Positions 51,873-59,759 of a stretch of 64,000 bases of DNA are shown piece after piece. The stretch lies in contig NZ_FCOL02000030.1 of the NCBI RefSeq assembly GCF_001544515.1, positions 1-64,000 on the forward strand, given 5' to 3'. Made by a program: the position numbers and the translations under genes. How positions within the stretch are numbered: the first letter of the stretch is position 1; every line of letters starts with the position of its first letter. This DNA is from Caballeronia terrestris (GTDB lineage: Bacteria; Pseudomonadota; Gammaproteobacteria; Burkholderiales; Burkholderiaceae). The notes below the pieces were generated by a model that searched no databases, was not told the DNA's origin, and worked only from the letters and a program-made list of their open reading frames with translations.

Positions 51873-53367
51873 GGAGACTCACCCCTTCGACCGATGCAAT
51901 CAGTTCATGGTCCTGCCAGCCGGCAGGAAATTCGGCGACGACCGCGCCACGAAACATCACGAGGACGCGATCGCAGGTACGCAGATCGTCGAGTTCGCCC
52001 GATACGACGAGCACTGCCTTGCCCTCGTCCCGCACGCGATCGACGACCGCGAGCAGCGCTTCCTTCGATTTCACGTCGACGCCGGCCGTCGGGTCGATCA
52101 GCACGAGCACGTCCGGATCGGTCGCCAACGCGCGCGCCATCACGACTTTCTGCTGATTGCCGCCCGACAAGCCCGACACCGCGTGCTCCGGCCCCTGCGT
52201 CTTGATGCCGAGCGCGTCGATCATGCTGCGTCCGAATGCGTTTTTCTTCGCCGGCGACGCGATACCGAAGCGCCCGAGCGTGCGCGCGATCGTCATCGAC
52301 GCGTTCTCCGCCACCGACTGCGACAGCACCAGCCCCTCGCGATGCCGGTCCTTCGGCACACAGCCGACACCCGCACGCAGCGCGGCGGGCACGTCGCCGG
52401 CCGGCAGCGCGCGGCCATCGACGCGGATCGCTCCGGTGCGTTGCGAGTTCAACCCGGCAATCGCCTCCGCGACGCTCGTGCGCCCGCTCGACGTCGCTCC
52501 CGTCAGCCCGACGACTTCGCCGCGCCGCACCGCGAACGACACGCCTTCGTAGTCCTCGCCCGCCAGCGCTTCGACTTGCAGCGCGACCGGCGTGTCGACG
52601 GCGAGCGCCGGACGCGCGGCGGCATCGGCGACGGCGAGGCCGCCCTGCTCGCCCGTCATCGCCTCGATCAACTTCTCGCGCGGCAACGCCTCGACCGGCG
52701 CGCTGACGATATGCCGCGCGTCGCGCAGCACCGTCACCGCCTGGCAAATCTCGTACACCTCCTGCAAATGGTGCGAGATGAAAAGAAACGTCACGCCTTC
52801 GCGCTGCAATTCCTCAATGCGCCGGAAGAGCCGCTTGATTTCGTCGCCGTCGAGCTGGGCGGTCGGTTCGTCGAGGATGATGAAGCGCGCCCCGTACGAC
52901 AGCGCCCGCGCGATTTCCACGAGCTGGCGCGCTTCCACGGTCAGGTCGCCGGCGCGCGCGTCCTCGCGCACGTCGATCTTCCAGTGGTCGAGCAGCGCGC
53001 GGGCGTCGCGGCGCATCGTCCGCCAGTCGATCACGCCGCCCTTCGCCGGCTGCCGGTTGATGAACAGGTTCTCCGCGACCGACAGCTCGCGGATGATCGT
53101 CGAGTGCTGATACACGCACGCGACGCGTTCGCGCCACGCGTCGCGATCGGCGATCGGCGGCGCGGGTTCGTCGTTGAAGCGCACTTCGCCGGTGTCGGGG
53201 CGGCGCAGGCCGGTCAGCATGGATACCAGCGTCGACTTCCCCGCGCCATTGCGCCCGACGAGCGCGTGCGACTCGCCGGGCAGCACGCGCAGGCTGACGT
53301 CGTTCAGCGCCGCCGTCGAACCGAAGCGCTTCGTCAGGTTGCGCGCTTCCACCACGGGAGGGTTCAT
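51862..53367 (-). CDS. Sugar ABC transporter ATPase, two-domain (RbsA-like)
   Basis: A 501-residue tandem ATPase. Domain 1: Walker A GRNGAGKSTLVSML and Walker B ARFIILDEPTAQLD, with a degenerate signature. Domain 2: an altered Walker A, GATSSGRTSVAEAI, where the usual Lys is Arg, the signature SGLSGGNQQKVVMARAL, and LVLIDPTAGVDVKSKE. This asymmetry is normal for the RbsA/MglA/AraG type. Start overlaps the binding-protein stop by 4 bp. Confidence 0.92.
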   Translation of the reverse strand: MNPPVVEARNLTKRFGSTAALNDVSLRVLPGESHALVGRNGAGKSTLVSMLTGLRRPDTGEVRFNDEPAPPIADRDAWRERVACVYQHSTIIRELSVAENLFINRQPAKGGVIDWRTMRRDARALLDHWKIDVREDARAGDLTVEARQLVEIARALSYGARFIILDEPTAQLDGDEIKRLFRRIEELQREGVTFLFISHHLQEVYEICQAVTVLRDARHIVSAPVEALPREKLIEAMTGEQGGLAVADAAARPALAVDTPVALQVEALAGEDYEGVSFAVRRGEVVGLTGATSSGRTSVAEAIAGLNSQRTGAIRVDGRALPAGDVPAALRAGVGCVPKDRHREGLVLSQSVAENASMTIARTLGRFGIASPAKKNAFGRSMIDALGIKTQGPEHAVSGLSGGNQQKVVMARALATDPDVLVLIDPTAGVDVKSKEALLAVVDRVRDEGKAVLVVSGELDDLRTCDRVLVMFRGAVVAEFPAGWQDHELIASVEGVSLHEE

Positions 53368-54371
53368 TTGACGGTATTGCCCCAGAGCGTTTTGTCGTCG
53401 ACGTTCGCCTTCGTCACGAGCGGCGCGGGCAACTGGTCTTCGAGGATGCCGGGCGCGCGCTGCACGATGTTGCTGCCGTGATCGGTCGGGCCGGGCTTGA
53501 AGGTCTGTCCGGCGAGCGCCGCCTTGATGTAGAACAGGCCGTACTTCGCGTACAGGTCGGCGGGCTGCGAAATCGTCGCGTCGATATCGCCGCGGCGGAT
53601 CGCGTCATATTCCTGCGGGATGCCGTCATTGCTCACGATCACGACGTGCTTCGGATCGCCCGCCTTGAAGAGCAACTGCTTGCGGCGCAGGGTTTGCAGC
53701 GTCGGCGAGAGATACACGCCGCCCGCCTGCATGTAGATCGCCTTCACGTCGGGGTTCGCGGTCAGCAAGCTGTCGAGCGCGGTCGCCGCGACATCGCCTT
53801 TCCACGCCGCCGGAATTTCGAGCAGGCTCAGGCCGGGATATTTTTTAAGACAGGCGCGGAACGCCTCCGAGCGGTCGCGCCCGTTCACCGACGCCAGGTC
53901 GCCCATGATCTGCACGACCTTGCCAGACTTCACGTTCTCGCCGATGTAGTCGCACGCCTTCGAGCCGTACGCGCGGTTGTCGGCGCGCACGACCATCGCG
54001 ACCTTGCCCTGCGTCGGCGCGACATCCACGGCGACCACCGGCACGTCCCGCGCCGTCGACGCATCCAGCGCGCGGCTGATCGCCGCCGAATCCAGCGGCC
54101 CGACGACGATCCCCTTTGCGCCGAGGTTCAGCAGGTTGTTCATGTCGGTGATCTGCTGCACGGGGTCGCCGTTCGAATTGACGGGCGCGAGGATGTCGAG
54201 GCCCATCTGCTTCGCATAGACCGGCAGGTAGTTGTTGTACGACTGCCAGAACGGCGAGGTCAGCAACGGCAGGCCTAGGCCGACCTTGCCTGCGTCGGCG
54301 GCGTGGGCTGAGCCCGTCAATCCGATACCAGCCGTGACGACGGCCGCGATCAAGCCTTTGATGTGGGTCAT
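53364..54371 (-). CDS. Sugar ABC transporter substrate-binding protein (RbsB-like)
   Basis: A 335-residue periplasmic protein with a signal peptide (MTHIKGLIAAVVTAGIG, cleaved near SAHA-AD). The fold is type I binding protein: SPFWQSYNNYLPVYAKQMG, LGAKGIVVGPLDSAAISRAL, and VVQIMGDLASVNGRDRSEAF. AGGAG lies eight bases before the start at 54371. First gene of the nine-gene operon; ligand inferred to be L-fucose or a related 6-deoxy sugar. Confidence 0.9.
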   Translation of the reverse strand: MTHIKGLIAAVVTAGIGLTGSAHAADAGKVGLGLPLLTSPFWQSYNNYLPVYAKQMGLDILAPVNSNGDPVQQITDMNNLLNLGAKGIVVGPLDSAAISRALDASTARDVPVVAVDVAPTQGKVAMVVRADNRAYGSKACDYIGENVKSGKVVQIMGDLASVNGRDRSEAFRACLKKYPGLSLLEIPAAWKGDVAATALDSLLTANPDVKAIYMQAGGVYLSPTLQTLRRKQLLFKAGDPKHVVIVSNDGIPQEYDAIRRGDIDATISQPADLYAKYGLFYIKAALAGQTFKPGPTDHGSNIVQRAPGILEDQLPAPLVTKANVDDKTLWGNTVK

Positions 54372-54440
54372 GCGTTGTCTCCTGATGTGCATTGTTAAGT
54401 GCTTCTGATCGGCGCTTCGGGTTTTGCCTTGCTGCATTCA

Positions 54441-54452
54441 TTCACCAGTGAA
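54441..54452. promoter_or_regulatory. Candidate IclR operator at the fucose operon start
   Basis: TTCAC-CA-GTGAA, a perfect 5+5 bp inverted repeat. It covers the expected transcription start of the minus-strand operon, directly downstream of its -10 box, which fits a repressor site. Confidence 0.5.
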
Positions 54453-54455
54453 CGT

Positions 54456-54485
54456 ATTATTCATATACGGATAAACCGAAGTCAA
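54456..54485 (-). promoter_or_regulatory. Promoter of the fucose operon
   Basis: On the minus strand, TTGACT (54485-54480) and AATAAT (54461-54456) are separated by 18 bp; each box differs from sigma-70 consensus at one position. The operon start codon at 54371 is ~80 bp downstream. Confidence 0.72.
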
Positions 54486-54592
54486 GGAAAGTGCGCTGCA
54501 GCATCGGTCGGTAGTTTCCCTAGCGCGCGGCGGGCGCCGCTTTTGCGATGGACGGCTTACACTCGGCGCGGCCTAAACAGGAATCGACCCGA

Positions 54593-55393
54593 ATGGACGT
54601 GGAAGACAACAGCGATGCCGACCGCTACCGCGCGCCCGCGCTGGACAAGGGGCTCGACATCCTCGAACTGCTCGCCGAACAGAAGGATGGCCTGACGCGC
54701 GCCGAGATCACGAAGCTGCTCGGGCGTAACGCGAGTGAGATGTACCGGATGCTGGAGCGGCTCGTCGCGCGGCAGTACGTCGTGCGCTCGCCCGGCGGCG
54801 ACCGCTATTCGCTGAGCCTCAAGCTCTATGCGCTCGGACATCGCCATCCGCCGATGAACCGGCTGATCTCGGAGGCGCTCCCAGTGATGCAACGTTTCGC
54901 CGATACCGCCGAGCAATCCGTGCATCTCGCGGTGTACGACCGCGGCAACCTGCTCGTGATCGCGCAGGTCGACGGGCCGGGGACGTGGGGGATTTCGGTG
55001 CGGCTCGGCTCGCGCGTCGGCTTGATCGATACGGGTTCCGGGCGCGTGATGCTTGCGTTCCAGAGCGCCGAGCAGCGCGAGCACATGCTTGCCGAGCACA
55101 CCAAGGTGAAGGGCGAGATCACGCTCGATCCTGCCGTGCTGGAGGCGGCGTATCAGGAGATTTGTGGCGATGGCTTTTCGCGCAAGGACAGTCAGCAGAC
55201 GGTCGGCGTGACCGACGTCACGTTTCCGCTGCTCGGGCCGTCCGGTCAGGCGATCGCGGCGCTCACGTGTCCGTATCTGCGACGCATCGACGAATACGTG
55301 GCGCCCTCGCTCGACGACGCGACCGCGCTCCTGAAGGACGCGGCGGCGGGATTGTCGATGTCGCGTGATGCGCCGGGACAGGATTCGGACTGA
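54593..55393 (+). CDS. IclR-family transcriptional regulator
   Basis: A 266-residue IclR regulator: N-terminal winged HTH (~15-75, DGLTRAEITKLLGRNASEMY and LERLVARQYVVRS) and a C-terminal effector-binding domain (QSVHLAVYDRGNLLVIAQ, RVGLIDTGSGRVMLAF). It is divergent from the sugar operon and shares a 220-bp region with it. It is the obvious candidate for sugar-responsive control of that operon. AGGAA lies ten bases before the start. Confidence 0.88.
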   Translation: MDVEDNSDADRYRAPALDKGLDILELLAEQKDGLTRAEITKLLGRNASEMYRMLERLVARQYVVRSPGGDRYSLSLKLYALGHRHPPMNRLISEALPVMQRFADTAEQSVHLAVYDRGNLLVIAQVDGPGTWGISVRLGSRVGLIDTGSGRVMLAFQSAEQREHMLAEHTKVKGEITLDPAVLEAAYQEICGDGFSRKDSQQTVGVTDVTFPLLGPSGQAIAALTCPYLRRIDEYVAPSLDDATALLKDAAAGLSMSRDAPGQDSD

Positions 55394-55494
55394 CGCCACG
55401 GCCATCCAGCGATACGCGTTAGAATGGCGGCCCTCTCAAAAAGCGGGCAGCCGTTTGCGCGGCCGCCCGTGCTCTCTGACGCAAAGCAATCTCA

Positions 55495-56040
55495 ATGGCG
55501 AAACTCCTGTCCGATCCCGAATTCCAGCGTTTTTCCGAACTCCAGCAGAAGCAGTCGAGCTTCACGATCACCCCGGAAGAAGCCGACGAACTGCGCGACA
55601 TCGTGGCCCGCGCGCAGAAAAAACGCGACGATCGTGCCGCCGCGATGAAATCGATCGAAACCTTCATCCAGCAATTCGACATCAGTCCGGACGAGCTTTT
55701 TTCGCCCGAACAGATTGGTGATGCTGCGCGCACGTATGGGCTGATTCCGGCCGCGAAGAAGGAGCGCTCGCTGCCGCCGCAACTGACGCATAACGGCAAG
55801 CCTTATCAGTGGACGTCGCGGGCGCTGCCGGATGATATTCGCGTGCCGCTGTTCGAGGCGTTCACGTCGGGGGCATCGGTGAAGGGCTTCATCGCGACGC
55901 CGAAGGACGCGACGCGCTGTGCAGCGACCATCGCGCGGCTTGAGCGGGAGACGGGGCAGGCTTATGCGGATGCGTGGCTGGAGGAACTGGCGGTGTCGCG
56001 TGGGCAGGTGGATGAGGCGCTGGCGAAGCTGGCAGCGTGA
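55495..56040 (+). CDS. Hypothetical cytoplasmic protein, 181 aa
   Basis: I do not recognise a named family. The N-terminal half is helical and charged (DPEFQRFSELQQKQSSFTIT, then EEADELRDIVARAQKKRDD). The middle PPQLTHNGKPYQWTSRALP looks faintly like the DNA-binding end of H-NS-type proteins, but it lacks their usual GRG core, so I do not claim that. No signal peptide or membrane segment. It is a single gene, followed by the 14-bp repeat tract. Confidence 0.65.
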   Translation: MAKLLSDPEFQRFSELQQKQSSFTITPEEADELRDIVARAQKKRDDRAAAMKSIETFIQQFDISPDELFSPEQIGDAARTYGLIPAAKKERSLPPQLTHNGKPYQWTSRALPDDIRVPLFEAFTSGASVKGFIATPKDATRCAATIARLERETGQAYADAWLEELAVSRGQVDEALAKLAA

Positions 56041-56435
56041 TTTCTTAAGTGCTGGTTTTTTGGCAGATTTCTTCGACTGGCGGGTTCGGGCGGAAATCTG
56101 CCTCTTGGCTTTTTCGGCGCTTGCCGGATCGACGATTCTGCACTGGCGCCTTCACTCGGTTCCGTATCGCGCCACTGCGGCACTTTGGCACTTCAGCGTT
56201 CGGCGCTCGACGTTCTGCGCCGGGCTTCGGCGCGTTGGCTTCGGCGCGTTGGCTTCGGCGCGTTGGCTTCGGCGCGTTGGCTTCGGCGCGTTGGCTTCGG
56301 CGCGTTGGCTTCGGCGCGTTGGCTTCGGCGCGTTGGCTTCGGCGCGTTGGCTTCGGCGCTTCGATTTTTGCCCTCGCGGCTTCACGGGCACAAACTCCGC
56401 ATACGCCCAAATCGCTGCCTCCGCGCAGCGATTTT
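56041..56435. other. Convergent intergenic region holding a tandem repeat
   Basis: About 395 bp between the 3' ends of two convergent genes. Its core is the 14-bp tandem repeat at 56223-56359. Open frames that run through the repeat on both strands are low-complexity and not credible genes. Confidence 0.7.
56223..56359. repeat. 14-bp perfect tandem repeat, about 9.8 copies
   Basis: The unit GGCTTCGGCGCGTT repeats without a mismatch from 56223 to 56359. Since 14 is not a multiple of 3, the frame cycles every 42 bp; this produces a 14-residue periodic peptide in shadow ORFs. The identity of all copies indicates recent expansion and probable length variation between strains. Confidence 0.95.
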
Positions 56436-58871
56436 TTATGGAGCCGCATCGCGCGCCACATCCGGCTTCGCTTCACACAGCCGCATCCGGAACCCGACGA
56501 CGCCCGGATCCTCCGTCGTCGTCACCTGAAACCCGGCACGCCGCGCCAACTCGATCATCGGCGTGTTCTCCCGCAGCGCCTCACCGACCAGCCAGCGCGT
56601 GCCGCGATTTCGCGAATATTCGATGATTCGCCCAAGCAGCAGCGATCCGAGCCCCTTCCCCTTCATGTCCGAACGCGCCGCGACCGCGAATTCGGCCGTC
56701 TCGTTATCGGGATCGGCGATCGCGCGGACGACGCCGAGCGTCTCCGTCGCGCCGTCCGGACCGGGCCGGCACGCGATCAGCGCCATCTCGCGGTCGTAGT
56801 CGATTTGCGTCATGCGCGCGAGCTGCGTGTGATCGAAGCTGCGCACGGCGCCGAAGAAGCGCAGCCGCAAGTCCTCCGCCGTGTTCGCCGCGACGAACGC
56901 CTTGTGCGCGGCCTCGTCTTCAGGACGAATCGGCCGGACGGTGACGTGCATGCCGCGCCAGTCGAGCGACTCTTCGAGGCAGCGCGGATACGGCACGATC
57001 GCGAGCGGCTTGCGATGCGCGCCGAGGGTCAGGTGCGGCTCGTGCACGGCGACCGCATCGCGCGTCACGCGCATCGTGAGACGCAACGCGACGATTTGCT
57101 CAACGTCGCAGACCAGTTGCGACAACGAAGTCAGCGCGGCCAGCAAAGTCTCAGCGGGAAGCTCACGCGCTCGCGGCGAGCGCAGGACGATATCGCGCGC
57201 GAGCACGGAATTGAGCGGCGGCAATGCGAACTCATGCAGCGCGTCGGGCAGGCCGAGCGCGCCCTCTGCGCGAAATTCGAACGCCGGCCCGAACACGCGA
57301 TGGTTGAGCAGCCGCACTTCGACCTCGACCGCTTCAGGACTCCGCGGCCCCGCCGGCCCCGGCTTCACGACGATGCTGTAGCGCGCGAGCAAACGCGCCG
57401 CGCGCTCGCCGTCCAGCTCCGCGTTACCACTCTGCAGCGCGGCGCGCGCATCGCTCTGAGCCGCCTCGATGTCCTCGGGAACGACGGCCGGCAGACCGTC
57501 CGGCGTCTGCATCAGCAATTCGCGGCCGAGCCGATAGTCGACGAGACGCGCGAAGCCGCGTGCCAGCCGATGCGGCGTCGAGTGCACCGGGATGCCGTTC
57601 GCATGCAATTCGTCGCGCGTCGCGAGATCGACGCAGCCGAAAAAGCACGCCAGGAGCCCGCGATACGCGTGCCGCCGCTCGGCGATCAGTGTGCGCGCGA
57701 CCTCGGCGACAGGCGCGCTGTGCGTCGGGGCGTGGACGACGAAGGCCGCGCCCGTCTCGCGATGCGCGGCGAGCGCCTGGAGCGCGACACCGAATTCGGC
57801 GGGCGTGGCGTCGTCGCCGAGCAGAAGCGGGTTGCCCGCCTGCGCGCGCGGCAAGGCGGCGGCGAGCGCGTCGCGCGCGGGGACAGGCCACGGCGCGAGA
57901 CTCGCGCCAGCCGCGCTGAACGCGTCGGCGGCGAGCGCGGCGACGCCGGGATCGCTCGTGATGACGGTCGCCTGATCGCCCGCCGCGACCCGGCCGACGC
58001 CGAGCGTCTCGATTTCGTCGAGCAGGTCGTCGAGCGAATCGACGCGCACGAGGCCCGCGCGCCGGAAAGCGGCGCCGTAGAGCGCGTCGAAGGGATCGTC
58101 GTGGCCGGTGCGCAGGACCAGCACCGGCTTGTTGCGCGCCGCCGCCCGCGCCGCCGACATGAACTTGCGCGCCGATCGCACCGATTCGATCGCGAGCAGG
58201 ATCGCGCGCGTGGCGGGATCGCTCGCGAGAAAATCGAGGATGTCGCCGGCATCGACGTCCGCTTCTTCGCCGAGCGCGACCACGCGTGAAAAGCCCAAGC
58301 CCCGTGCGCCCGCCCAGCCGAGCACGCCGTTCGTCAGCGCGTTCGAGCCCGACACCCACGCTACGCCGCCCGCCTTCACCGCGCACGCGGGCGCGCCGAG
58401 GGTCGCGCCGAGCGAAGGCATCATCACCCCGAGGCTACCCGGCCCCACCACACGCAGCAGGAACGGCCGCGCGGCGGCGAGTGTGCGGGCGGTCCAGTCG
58501 TCGCGATCGTGGCTGCGCAAGCCCGGCGGCAGTGCCGACGACGTCGCGCCGTGCCGCGCCGCCGCCGTACTGACGATCACCACCGCCTTCGTGCCGCGCT
58601 CGCCGAGCCGCTCGACGACTTGCGGCCACGTCGACGGCGGCGTGCACAGCACGGCAACGCTCGGCGCTTCCGGCAGATCGCGCACGTCGTAGAAGACGGG
58701 ATGCTCGCCGAGCCGCGCGTGCTTGGGGTTCACCGGCCAGAGCGGCCCGTCGAAGCCGCTTTGCGACAACTGCGCCCACACCATCGCGCCGATGCTGCGG
58801 CTACGCGCCGACGCCCCGACGACGGCGATCGACTTCGGGCGAAACAGGACATCGAGATTACGGACGGTCAT
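56436..58871 (-). CDS. Acyl-CoA synthetase-like / GNAT acetyltransferase fusion (Pat-like)
   Basis: An 811-residue protein. Residues 1-~430 match the NDP-forming acyl-CoA synthetase CoA-binding and ligase domains (SIAVVGASARSRSIGAMVW, GPGSLGVMMPS). Residues ~450-640 look like a short, degraded ATP-grasp domain. Residues ~650-811 are a GNAT acetyltransferase (MKGKGLGSLLLGRIIEYSRN, RAGFQVTTTEDPGVVGFRM). This is the layout of Pat, which acetylates and inactivates acetyl-CoA synthetase and other enzymes. It is somewhat shorter than enteric Pat (~886). GGAG lies before the start. Confidence 0.82.
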   Translation of the reverse strand: MTVRNLDVLFRPKSIAVVGASARSRSIGAMVWAQLSQSGFDGPLWPVNPKHARLGEHPVFYDVRDLPEAPSVAVLCTPPSTWPQVVERLGERGTKAVVIVSTAAARHGATSSALPPGLRSHDRDDWTARTLAAARPFLLRVVGPGSLGVMMPSLGATLGAPACAVKAGGVAWVSGSNALTNGVLGWAGARGLGFSRVVALGEEADVDAGDILDFLASDPATRAILLAIESVRSARKFMSAARAAARNKPVLVLRTGHDDPFDALYGAAFRRAGLVRVDSLDDLLDEIETLGVGRVAAGDQATVITSDPGVAALAADAFSAAGASLAPWPVPARDALAAALPRAQAGNPLLLGDDATPAEFGVALQALAAHRETGAAFVVHAPTHSAPVAEVARTLIAERRHAYRGLLACFFGCVDLATRDELHANGIPVHSTPHRLARGFARLVDYRLGRELLMQTPDGLPAVVPEDIEAAQSDARAALQSGNAELDGERAARLLARYSIVVKPGPAGPRSPEAVEVEVRLLNHRVFGPAFEFRAEGALGLPDALHEFALPPLNSVLARDIVLRSPRARELPAETLLAALTSLSQLVCDVEQIVALRLTMRVTRDAVAVHEPHLTLGAHRKPLAIVPYPRCLEESLDWRGMHVTVRPIRPEDEAAHKAFVAANTAEDLRLRFFGAVRSFDHTQLARMTQIDYDREMALIACRPGPDGATETLGVVRAIADPDNETAEFAVAARSDMKGKGLGSLLLGRIIEYSRNRGTRWLVGEALRENTPMIELARRAGFQVTTTEDPGVVGFRMRLCEAKPDVARDAAP

Positions 58872-58997
58872 GGACGCTCCGGGCGGCGGAATCCGATCAC
58901 GGCGGATCGATGTGCCTAGGATAGGCGATTACGCGAAGCGACTCCATTCGTCCGAACGGGATAGGCCGCGCGGCGTGCGGCGCGGGCCGCAAAATAA

Positions 58998-59032
58998 AAA
59001 TGGCGATTGCAAGCGCGTTGCAATCGCCATTT
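58998..59032 (-). terminator. Rho-independent terminator of the pilus operon
   Basis: Perfect 15-bp stem AAATGGCGATTGCAA (58998-59012) and TTGCAATCGCCATTT (59018-59032) with loop GCGCG. Read on the minus strand, it runs into TTTTTATTTT. It lies 36 bp after the adhesin pseudogene end. Confidence 0.92.
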
Positions 59033-59067
59033 ATCAGAAAGACGAGGTTCGTCTTATCCATACATCG

Positions 59068-59757
59068 CTATTGATAAGAAGCGGCGAAAGTCGCGAGTGC
59101 CTTGAAATTTCCCGGAGCGATGGTCGAGCTGCTTTTGATATAGCGTGCGATCAGCGAAATATCGAGCACGCCGGCCGCCGTCGACGCGCTCACCACCCAA
59201 TGGTTTTTCGTGGCGGCAAGCGCCGAATCCGGACCGAACGAGAGCGCGTTGACGCGATTGAGTATTTGCACGCCACCGCCCTTCGCCGTCGACGATGCCT
59301 ACGCGCTGAGCTATCGGACACGTTCGACGGGTTGTGCTGTCCGTCTGCGTCATGGCAACCTTGGTGCCGGCGGCGCAGTTGAGACGGATATTGAGCTCTG
59401 CGATCCGCCGTGCTGCCGACGGCCGAGAACTGGTTCATGGTGAGGAGCGGCAATTCGACGGTGATGTTCTTCGAACCGGCATCGATCGAACAGGTCGGGA
59501 AGACGATCGCGGAGTCAGGGGTAATGTAGTGGTCAGCTGTAACCGTTGTGATGCACGGGCCGGCGAAGGAAACCGTCATGTTTGGGAGATTGATCAATCC
59601 GCCCGCCCCGACGGAGCCGGTTACGACCTGACATTTTCGGCCTGAGGTTCTCAGTGGTTATGCGTTCGATGCGCGTTCCACGGATCTCTGCTTTCGTTCC
59701 CAATTGCACATCTGCACGAATGATTCCCAGCCCGCGCAGGGGAAACGCGGTACAAAG
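59068..59757 (-). pseudogene. Fimbrial adhesin/tip pilin pseudogene
   Basis: Pieces of a fimbrial tip protein run through several frames: RADVQLGTKAEIRGTRIERI; then, after a shift near 59630, QVVTGSVGAGGLINLPNMT and SIDAGSKNITVELPLLTMNQ; after a shift near 59400, ELNIRLNCAAGTKVAMTQTD; after a shift near 59275, VQILNRVNALSFGPDSALAA to the C-terminal ATFAASYQ. The order matches the adhesin at 37535-38581. There is no signal peptide and the upstream part is cut off at the usher stop. At least three frameshifts and an N-terminal deletion make it non-functional. Confidence 0.85.
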
Positions 59758-59759
59758 AG

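Noticed and set aside
56045..56476. 143-codon minus-strand frame with a 14-residue Pro/Arg/Ala repeat, histone-H1-like look
   Set aside because: The periodic peptide is only the 14-bp DNA repeat read in cycling frames; no ribosome site, and it overlaps the end of the Pat-like gene.
56049..58289. 746-codon plus-strand frame through the tandem repeat and opposite the Pat-like gene
   Set aside because: It is made of the repeat plus the antisense of a well-defined gene; no ribosome site or domain.
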